The position numbers and the translations under genes are program-made. Source: a virus. From it: 21,351 nt of DNA. Below, one piece after another: positions 15,660-21,351 of this stretch. The notes beneath the pieces are model-generated. The model had not been told where the DNA came from and did not search any database. It saw nothing but the letters and a program-made list of their open reading frames with translations. The stretch is taken from positions 1-21,351 of the IMG/VR virus record IMGVR_UViG_3300011113_000446, one strand, 5' to 3'. Within the stretch, counting starts at the first letter, position 1, and each line of letters starts with the position of its first letter.

Positions 15660-16041
15660 TTTTGAGCAATCTTTCTATTCTTGTGTCTGGCTGAATCAAA
15701 CTTAAATTTACTTCTGGTATATTCTTAGGTAAAATATTTAGATTAACTAAAAATGCTTTTAAGAATCCGTGATATTTTTTTTCTATTTTAAAAAATAACA
15801 TTCTAACAGCAGATTCTTGCCCAAATAAATTGCACAAGATCAAAATATGATTTTTGATTAACTTGTGCTTTAGATTTTTTTCGTTATCGTATTTTAGAAA
15901 AAGTCTTTTTACATACTTTATTCTTTTTATATCGTCATTGAACTCTTCAACTGAAATGCATTCCGGATTGTTATATTTTAATTTTGCAAATAATTCAAAA
16001 TTTTCATCCGTTAGCAACTTAATATCCATAATATTGTTCAT
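15646..16041 (-). CDS. Conserved phage protein of unknown function (131 aa)
   Basis: The 131-residue basic helical protein carries YNNPECISVEEFNDDIKRIK (23-42), YVKRLFLKY, a KLIKNHILIL helix and MLFFKIEKKYHGFLKAFLV (about 81-99). This set of motifs recurs, as I recall, in many cyanophage and other marine phage genomes near structural genes, always without known function. No catalytic site or membrane segment is evident. It begins 10 bases after a late promoter (16052-16059). No good Shine-Dalgarno is present, and a second ATG at 16029 is an alternative start. Its 3' end overlaps the next late gene by 14 bases, so the two are probably expressed together. Confidence 0.8.
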   Translation of the reverse strand: MNNIMDIKLLTDENFELFAKLKYNNPECISVEEFNDDIKRIKYVKRLFLKYDNEKNLKHKLIKNHILILCNLFGQESAVRMLFFKIEKKYHGFLKAFLVNLNILPKNIPEVNLSLIQPDTRIERLLKNATE

Positions 16042-16051
16042 TTTTCACGAC

Positions 16052-16059
16052 TATTTATC
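16052..16059 (-). promoter_or_regulatory. T4-type late promoter (GATAAATA)
   Basis: The minus strand reads GATAAATA, fitting the NATAAATA late consensus known from T4-like cyanophages and seven of eight bases of the T4 form. It lies 10 bases before the 131-aa gene, in the 19-base gap after the preceding coding sequence. The leader would be only a few bases. Confidence 0.55.
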
Positions 16060-16060
16060 A

Positions 16061-16537
16061 TTATATTACAGATATATCAAACTTGTATAGGTGGGATGGA
16101 GTTATTGTAACATCGACAATCATATCAAGACCTTTTCCATTATTGAACTCAGAAATTCCATCTGTTTTTTGGAATCCATCCTTTAATAGATCGTGTTCTG
16201 GGGTTGTTCCGAAAGTACCACCGAATCTGGTGAGCTTGAACTTATTTGGTCCAGGATTTAGTTGAATCTTTGGATGAAATTCAAAATCAAGACCAATGAT
16301 GTTCATCTTTGCTCTTAGCAAGGAAAGAGCACCACGGGGGTCAAGATATTCTCTATCAGTAAAAGCAGAAAGAAATGCACCAACTCTGTTTAGCTGGGTT
16401 GGTTCTTCGATTCTATGAACTCCAAAGTCACTAGCAGCACTTCTGCTGGTCTTTGATGGCTGATAAGGATTGCCAAAGCCACCACCATCAATTGATTCTG
16501 ATTCTACTAAAGAAATTATATCTTTGAATTTTTTCAT
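16061..16537 (-). CDS. Late phage protein with capsid-targeting-like leader (158 aa)
   Basis: The 158-residue protein starts MKKFKDIISLVE/S, a short basic, hydrophobic leader ending L-V-E, like T4 capsid-targeting peptides cleaved after (Leu/Ile)-x-Glu. A Ser/Gly-rich linker follows. The folded part begins LNRVGAFLSAFTDREYLDPRGALSLLRAKMNIIGLDFEF (48-87), a pattern I recall from conserved marine T4-like phage proteins of unknown function. The end is beta-rich (MIVDVTITP). A late promoter and an AAAGGAAG ribosome site directly precede ATG 16537. I infer a virion-associated protein delivered to the prohead. No enzyme motif is visible. Confidence 0.8.
   Translation of the reverse strand: MKKFKDIISLVESESIDGGGFGNPYQPSKTSRSAASDFGVHRIEEPTQLNRVGAFLSAFTDREYLDPRGALSLLRAKMNIIGLDFEFHPKIQLNPGPNKFKLTRFGGTFGTTPEHDLLKDGFQKTDGISEFNNGKGLDMIVDVTITPSHLYKFDISVI
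16502..16537 (-). other. Capsid-targeting-like leader (residues 1-12)
   Basis: MKKFKDIISLVE precedes Ser; L10-V11-E12 fits the T4 prohead protease consensus (Leu/Ile)-x-Glu. Together with the similar leader at 13866-13895 it suggests a shared packaging signal in this phage. It is weaker than that example because the length differs from the T4 leader. Confidence 0.4.
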
Positions 16538-16547
16538 TTTCTTCCTT

Positions 16548-18398
16548 TTAGCTATTTATGGATTTTTTTACGATTCTTCTTAAGTTTTCTAATCTTAGAG
16601 CCTTAGAATTGAATTTTTTACCTGACTTACCTACCTTCAATGGTGGAAGATCGTTTTCCAATTTTTCTGGCTTAAATGCCTTATTGTTCAAATCTTCAGT
16701 TTCTTCTGGAGTAGAATCGATTTGCATTGAATCGATATATGGAGCAAACTGTTCTTGCACTGACTTCCATTTTCCACCCTTCTTCTTGTAGCATTTTGCA
16801 GCCCAAGCATTGGCATAAGCTGAGTTTCCTGTTATGGTTACAAATCCGTTTTGAATCATAACCCAAGTGTTATTCTCAGTTTCAGGACACCACACTTCTC
16901 CAGTACCAGCATCTTCAATTATTAGATTTTGGGTATTGTGTGTTTTCTTATTTCTAATAATTGTAGCGGACTTCATTTCTGGATATTTGTCGGAAAAAGA
17001 AACATGATAACCATTTAAGGATGCTGCGAGAATAGCAGCGTAGAAATGATCTTCGTTCTTTTGACTAAACCCAAATGTATGACGATTTTCTATCTTTGTG
17101 CTGATTCCCTGATCATGGCCATCATAAACAATTGCACTGGCCAAAAATATTTCTCTTTGTTCTTTGGACATAGAAAGAACTTTTTCTGTCCATGAGTTTT
17201 TCTTTGACCAATTTTCTAAAATTAAATCAGAATAATTGTTAAGTTCTGAGCAACAAACTAGTTGCATGTGCTTATTGATATCCTTAGTTTCTACCAAACC
17301 AGTATTTTGATAGTCAGAACCACTCTTAACTACCCATTTGTGATTAGGGGTGCATTTTATCTTAAATCCGGTTGCTTTACCCATCTCTACAATAGGAGCT
17401 TCATCAAAATGATGAAGATTTAATATTGGTTTCCATTCAAGTTCATCGTTTTGAATATTGTATGTTAAAATTTCATCTCCAATTACAAGATTGTGGTAGC
17501 TTTCTGGTCCATTTCTAGTAATTGCTAAAGAATCCATTGTGACGCATGGATATACGTCAAACTTCTTCTTTGCCTGTGCTTTGCAAGAGGCCCACTTCTT
17601 TGGTTTCTTGGGAACATTCTTTTCGATTAAATCCACAATCTCTTGTACTTCAGTTGCTTCTTTAAGCATGTCTCCAACGGACTTGTCGGCTCTCCACATC
17701 TGGCAGCTCCAGTAACGAGCCTTAGTCTTTGGACCAGGATTATCGTCGCATGAGTGACGAGCACGGAAGTTCTTTCTGCGCTTTGGATCATCACGCTTGA
17801 TAGACATATTCTTATCACCGAAGTTTACTTTAACAATATTTCCTTTTTCGTTCTTTACATAAACCTTGAACTTTTTTACATCACCTTTCATTGGTTTATT
17901 TAAACGAGGAGTCTTTTCTTCTCCGATAATTTTTTTCATTGGATCTTCCATTTCTACTCTTTCTCTGTCTATCATACAATCAGGTGTTTTATATTTTTTA
18001 TTTCTTTTTGAGATGTTCATAGTTTGACCGGGAGTCATAGACGGTCCTTTTTTATGAATATCTCTGTTTGTATTTATGAAGACTTGTTCGTTTATTCCTG
18101 TATCGACATTGATTGGTTTCTTTCCTTTACGTCCAGAACCTTTCTTTCCTCTACCCTTTGCAGATTGTGCAGCTCTTTTTCTCTTTACAAAGCTTCCTAT
18201 TTTTTCTTTTCCTAGTCTTGCGGCCTTTTGTTTTGAGAGACAAGCAGCATAAGGCTCACCTTTCTTGGCATCACCGCATTCACCGACACGCTGTCCCTTT
18301 GAGTTATACCGATCCCAACCAGGCTTACCACCAGCTGATTCGTCATGAAACCATTTTCCAAGACCAGATTTACGATAGACTTCATTTATATCTCTCAT
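16548..18398 (-). CDS. Cys/Trp-motif phage protein (DUF5872-like) interrupted by an intein
   Basis: The 616-residue frame encodes a host protein (extein) of 375 residues plus a 241-residue intein. The extein has three modules that recur in marine phages and giant viruses: GLGKWFHDESAGGKPGWDRY...CGDAKKGEPYAAC (12-53), KFKVYVKNEKGN...FRARHSCD...YWSCQMW (176-235), and KKWASCKAQAKKKFDVYP joined to SAYANAWAAKCYKKKGG (268-284 plus 526-542). Their function is unknown. A long Lys/Gly-rich stretch (60-95) is strongly basic. The intein sits between P284 and S526, exactly inside the conserved third module, so splicing would restore VYP-SAYANAW. The start overlaps the upstream gene in ATGA. Codon composition varies along the gene: the 17560-17800 region is less AT-rich than the intein. 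Confidence 0.88.
   Translation of the reverse strand: MRDINEVYRKSGLGKWFHDESAGGKPGWDRYNSKGQRVGECGDAKKGEPYAACLSKQKAARLGKEKIGSFVKRKRAAQSAKGRGKKGSGRKGKKPINVDTGINEQVFINTNRDIHKKGPSMTPGQTMNISKRNKKYKTPDCMIDRERVEMEDPMKKIIGEEKTPRLNKPMKGDVKKFKVYVKNEKGNIVKVNFGDKNMSIKRDDPKRRKNFRARHSCDDNPGPKTKARYWSCQMWRADKSVGDMLKEATEVQEIVDLIEKNVPKKPKKWASCKAQAKKKFDVYPCVTMDSLAITRNGPESYHNLVIGDEILTYNIQNDELEWKPILNLHHFDEAPIVEMGKATGFKIKCTPNHKWVVKSGSDYQNTGLVETKDINKHMQLVCCSELNNYSDLILENWSKKNSWTEKVLSMSKEQREIFLASAIVYDGHDQGISTKIENRHTFGFSQKNEDHFYAAILAASLNGYHVSFSDKYPEMKSATIIRNKKTHNTQNLIIEDAGTGEVWCPETENNTWVMIQNGFVTITGNSAYANAWAAKCYKKKGGKWKSVQEQFAPYIDSMQIDSTPEETEDLNNKAFKPEKLENDLPPLKVGKSGKKFNSKALRLENLRRIVKKSINS
16553..16560 (-). promoter_or_regulatory. 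T4-type late promoter (CATAAATA)
   Basis: The minus strand reads CATAAATA, fitting NATAAATA, 15 bases before ATG 16537, with AAAGGAAG between them. The spacing matches the promoter at 14587-14594. It overlaps the last codons of the upstream intein-containing gene. Confidence 0.6.
16824..17546 (-). mobile_element. Intein with degenerate LAGLIDADG-like insert
   Basis: The 241 residues run from C285 to N525 of the host frame. Splicing block A is C285-VTMDSLA ... LVIGDEILTYN, block B is GFKIKCTPNH353KW, and blocks F/G are VWCPETENNTWVMIQNGFVTITG-N525 followed by the nucleophile S526. The penultimate residue is Gly rather than the usual His, as in some phage inteins. Between B and F lies about 150 residues with one LAGLIDADG-like motif (FLASAIVYDGH, 418-428) followed by a typical strand-helix (FGFSQKNEDHFYAAILAASLNG). 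This looks like a single or decayed homing-endonuclease half. Protein self-splicing is predicted from these motifs. Confidence 0.88.
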
Positions 18399-19021
18399 GG
18401 ATTACCTAGTGCTATTTGATGTCCCAGTTGAACTTCGATTCTATCTTTGGCATACTTCATTTCATCTGATGCCATTTGTTCTTTAACTTGGCTTACCTTT
18501 TCATCGCTACACCAATGGATTATTACATAACCAACATTGACTCCCTTACTCTGAAGTGGAATTGCCATATAAGCAACAACATTGCTAGAAATGAAAAGTT
18601 GTTTCTGATATGATTCTTTCATAACAGCAACAATTTCAAATTTATATTTGCTATCTAGAATTGATCGAATAAAGTCAATGTAGGCAGAGATAAGAACATC
18701 CTTCTTATGATGAACCTCTGCGCTGATACCTGAGCGAAGAGATTCGTGAGTTAGACTCATCTTCTTCATGGATACTCCATCCATGAAGTATTCTCCGTTA
18801 TGGAATTGAATGATCTGTGCTCTTGCTGCGTCTGTACGAATACGAAGCTCAGTAAGGATTTCATGAATCTCTGAATGAATATTCCAGTATTCTTTGCCTT
18901 CCTTTTTCTTTTTGCTTGAGAAGATCTTGTCCTTAATCTTCTTTATTCCGTAATAAGCTCCAACAAGAAATGTGGCGGTAGCTATACCATACTCAAACAA
19001 TTCAGGATTCAGGTCAAACAT
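18395..19021 (-). CDS. Membrane-anchored GAF-like protein
   Basis: The 208-residue protein has an N-terminal hydrophobic segment (YGIATATFLVGAYYGI, 11-26), then a Lys-rich stretch (27-43) that would face the cytoplasm. A helix (IHSEIHEILTELRIRTDAARAQI) leads into a domain with QFHNGEYFMDG (72-82), SLTHE (89-93) and a closing strand GYVIIHW (164-170). The HNG motif and alternating strands resemble GAF-type sensor domains seen in some phage proteins. I cannot say what ligand it senses. AAAGGA lies upstream of ATG 19021, which shares one base with the stop of the previous gene; its stop overlaps the intein gene in ATGA. Confidence 0.7.
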   Translation of the reverse strand: MFDLNPELFEYGIATATFLVGAYYGIKKIKDKIFSSKKKKEGKEYWNIHSEIHEILTELRIRTDAARAQIIQFHNGEYFMDGVSMKKMSLTHESLRSGISAEVHHKKDVLISAYIDFIRSILDSKYKFEIVAVMKESYQKQLFISSNVVAYMAIPLQSKGVNVGYVIIHWCSDEKVSQVKEQMASDEMKYAKDRIEVQLGHQIALGNP

Positions 19022-21345
19022 TACTTATCCTTTCCCTTAAATGTATTGGTTATCCCCTTACGAGCTTTCTCATAAGTTTCTCCCTTTCTATGTCCATTAT
19101 CAGAACGGTTTTCGCCCTTGTTCCTCAAACGAAGATTTTTAGGAGAGTTGTTCATGGGGTTGCCGTCTTTGTGGTCCACATCCTTACCTTTGATAGCGGC
19201 TGCACCCCATTTTTTTGCTGCGGCTCTTCTAGCCTTATTTCTATTTGATCTGTGATGGCTAGTTTTTTTTGAGTATTCTTTTTCGTATCCTTGAAGTTTT
19301 TCAAGAATAGTAGATTTTCTCTTTCCTCTATTTTGATCTATTACAGCAGTTATTAGTTCTACAAGATCTTGTGGAATAGATCCTGTTGCTTTTGAAGATT
19401 GTAATCTTCTCTTTGCACTTTCGCTAAGTTCTACATTATTTAAAATATAATCACAAGCTTCTTCAAGATCCTCTTTGATGAATACGGTTGTCATATCACC
19501 CTTATCGATTGAGATAGGAATCTTGAACTCTTTATCACCAATCTTGACCAAATTAAATTGTGAACTCTTTTTCTGAGCAGGAGTTATTTTTTCTCCAGGA
19601 TTTAGTGATAAACTATACTCAAAATCAAAGCTGTTTATTATTGCCTGGTATATTGCAGCATCAGAATTTGCAAGAAGCTCGGCAGTGTTTATTAATCTGC
19701 TCTTGTAACCACCAGTTGGTTTTAGTTCTTGTTTTACTTGCTCTACTATTGTTCTAAACTTTTCTAGGGCTTTTGGTACTTTGCTTCCTGTTTTCTTTCT
19801 TCCCTTTGAAGATGATACGGAAGATTTTAATTTTACATTTACATCAGCCATCTGTGCATAGTAATTCACCATATCTTCAGTGATTATGAATAGTCCATTG
19901 TCAGTCAATAGATGGGTTGCATTTGCTCTTGGATCTTGCCCATTCACACCAACAAGATAGTGACGAGTCAATTCTTTTACTATTGTTCCAAAGAAAGCTG
20001 ATTCCTTTAAAATAGATTTCTTTCTTGAAATTTGTTCTACAACTAATTCAATAATATCGTTATACGCTGATAACTTAGCAGTTTCAAGAATATATCCTTC
20101 GTCATCAAGTAATCCATTATCATCAAGATACTTCATGAATCCTTCATCTTGAGATGGATTTTCGTCTATGTCGTTCACAAGGAAGACAGATAGGTTTAAC
20201 ATTTCCTTCTTGACCTGTGCAAGAACTATGGATAAACCATCATCGTCTAGTATATCTGGATCTTGGGGAATAGCAATTGGAACCAATGAGTTAATGATAT
20301 TCTGCATCTTAACTCCATAGTTCGGTGAATCGGTAGAATCCTTGATATAAACTTTACCGACAACTACTCTAAAAGCATTGTCTCCGCAGATTAACGATGT
20401 TCTCTTGAATCCTGGGAAGTCTTCAGTAACATCAAGCTCATCTACATGGTATAGGTTCTGGAAACACGATTCTCCCAGAACGGATAGTAAAGCTCTTGCG
20501 GTGTCAAACGATGCCTCATCAAAATCAAAGAATCTTTCATCATCAAATTTACGCATCAATTCAATCTCTTGTTGCGAAGCTCCAGAAGAGACTCTTGATA
20601 CTAGGATTAATGCATTTTCAAGTTGAAACTCTTTATCATCTTTGCTGATTGAGAATACCCCAAGAGTTTCGGCCAACATCTTATATGAAATATTACTCAG
20701 ATTTTCAAATACATTCTTTATCTTCTTTCGAAGGGGTCTGAGTTGTTCAAGTGCGATAAGATAATCCATTGCTGGAGCAATTTCTGTTGGTTGAGTTTTT
20801 GCTTCTGGGTCTTGGATAATTCCTTCTTGGGGTTGGAATGTTTCTTGTTCTTCTTGTTCATAAATAAATTTTTGTGATTGTAAAGAGATATCTTCTTCCA
20901 ATTTTCTTTCTATTCTCTTTCTAATCTTATCCTTTTCTCTCTTTCCACCAGTCAACGACATTGAAGTTGATAGCTTGAAGTCTTTTCTAAAATCTCTAAG
21001 ACCTCTAAACTTGTCCTTTTTAGTTCTTGTTTTGCCAGATTGAGTATTTTCAAAGATTTGAGTCCAATCTTCGTATACTGGTTTGCTTATTGGCTGTTTA
21101 GCTAAAGCATCCTTGGCTCTAGCTTCACCTCTTTCTCTGGCTTGTTTGGCTCTAAGAAGTCTATTTCTTAGTTTAGCATCTCTTTCTAATCTTGTATTTT
21201 TAATTCTATTTCGCGCTCTCTCCTCTCTTTGAGAGAGAATTTCTTGTTTTAAGAAGTAGCCCTCATCTATCTTTTTACGGACAAATGGTAAAACTTCTTT
21301 CTTGTACATTTCGATGAAATTTTCGTCAAACCAGGTATTTTCCAT
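19021..21345 (-). CDS. Large basic late protein with C-terminal HNH-like domain
   Basis: The frame reaches the window edge; ATG 21345 is the first ATG and gives 774 residues, but the true start may lie beyond. The N-terminus (30-180) is strongly charged, Arg/Lys/Glu-rich and probably coiled coil. The middle (200-640) is a soluble mixed-fold region with several acidic patches that I do not recognise. The last 77 residues (HRSNRNKARR ... KGKDVDH725KDGNPMNN ... NLRLRNKGENR) match an HNH-nuclease-like zinc-less fold common at the ends of phage proteins. In late T4-like operons such tails occur on structural proteins, so a virion-linked nuclease or a former homing domain are both possible. It shares one base with the GAF-like gene start. 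Confidence 0.75.
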   Translation of the reverse strand: MENTWFDENFIEMYKKEVLPFVRKKIDEGYFLKQEILSQREERARNRIKNTRLERDAKLRNRLLRAKQARERGEARAKDALAKQPISKPVYEDWTQIFENTQSGKTRTKKDKFRGLRDFRKDFKLSTSMSLTGGKREKDKIRKRIERKLEEDISLQSQKFIYEQEEQETFQPQEGIIQDPEAKTQPTEIAPAMDYLIALEQLRPLRKKIKNVFENLSNISYKMLAETLGVFSISKDDKEFQLENALILVSRVSSGASQQEIELMRKFDDERFFDFDEASFDTARALLSVLGESCFQNLYHVDELDVTEDFPGFKRTSLICGDNAFRVVVGKVYIKDSTDSPNYGVKMQNIINSLVPIAIPQDPDILDDDGLSIVLAQVKKEMLNLSVFLVNDIDENPSQDEGFMKYLDDNGLLDDEGYILETAKLSAYNDIIELVVEQISRKKSILKESAFFGTIVKELTRHYLVGVNGQDPRANATHLLTDNGLFIITEDMVNYYAQMADVNVKLKSSVSSSKGRKKTGSKVPKALEKFRTIVEQVKQELKPTGGYKSRLINTAELLANSDAAIYQAIINSFDFEYSLSLNPGEKITPAQKKSSQFNLVKIGDKEFKIPISIDKGDMTTVFIKEDLEEACDYILNNVELSESAKRRLQSSKATGSIPQDLVELITAVIDQNRGKRKSTILEKLQGYEKEYSKKTSHHRSNRNKARRAAAKKWGAAAIKGKDVDHKDGNPMNNSPKNLRLRNKGENRSDNGHRKGETYEKARKGITNTFKGKDK

Positions 21346-21351
21346 ATACAA

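Noticed and set aside
18071-18078. CATAAATA on the minus strand inside the intein-bearing gene
   Set aside because: It is deep in coding sequence (codons for Phe-Ile-Asn-Thr) with no start codon suitably placed downstream.
20859-20867. CATAAATA on the plus strand within the large HNH-tailed gene
   Set aside because: It points against all genes in that region and has no open frame after it; chance in AT-rich DNA.

Overview
This window looks like part of the genome of a tailed phage of the T4-like superfamily (straboviruses and the cyanophage, pelagiphage and Sinorhizobium phiM12/CR30-type relatives). The evidence is a full T4-type replication module: family B polymerase gp43, UvsX recombinase, gp41 helicase and gp61 primase. 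T4-like late promoters (NATAAATA) and T4-style capsid-targeting leaders on the late side support this. ThyX together with an adenosylcobalamin-dependent ribonucleotide reductase (NrdJ) favours the marine/alphaproteobacterial branch over coliphage T4 itself. A lipobox protein implies a Gram-negative host. I cannot name the host. No tRNA, rRNA, CRISPR array or insertion sequence is visible, and no gene-free stretch exceeds about 55 bases.

Plus strand, 1-10838 (early/replication and nucleotide metabolism): the end of an unrecognised gene, a DUF1599/NMAD1-like protein, gp43, a conserved unknown, uvsX, two small conserved unknowns, gp41, gp61, thyX, nrdJ and a RuvC-like nuclease. Most junctions overlap by 1-44 bases, so the genes form one tightly packed, probably co-transcribed block that makes dNTPs, copies DNA and handles recombination intermediates. 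A good sigma70-type promoter lies in the thyX-nrdJ gap. Three strong RNA hairpins lie inside the 5' parts of coding regions (gp43, gp41, ruvC-like). The gp43 one has the full form of an intrinsic terminator.

Minus strand, 21351-10830 (late): a large basic protein with a C-terminal HNH-like domain; a membrane-anchored GAF-like protein; a phage protein interrupted by a 241-residue intein; a protein with a capsid-targeting-like leader; a conserved 131-aa unknown; a protein with a C-terminal array of thrombospondin-3-like calcium-binding repeats; then a holin-like protein, a spanin-like lipoprotein and a 1021-aa protein. That last protein combines a T4-type capsid-targeting leader, three nearly identical 108-bp Lys/Ala/Pro repeats and a glycine/alanine-rich, possibly membrane-active segment, so it may be an internal, ejected protein. 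Three late promoters drive this side. The early and late blocks meet tail to tail with a 9-base overlap of coding sequence.

The strongest candidates for something undescribed are the intein at a VYP/SAYANAW site, the 1021-aa protein, the calcium-repeat fusion protein and the terminator-like hairpin inside gene 43.
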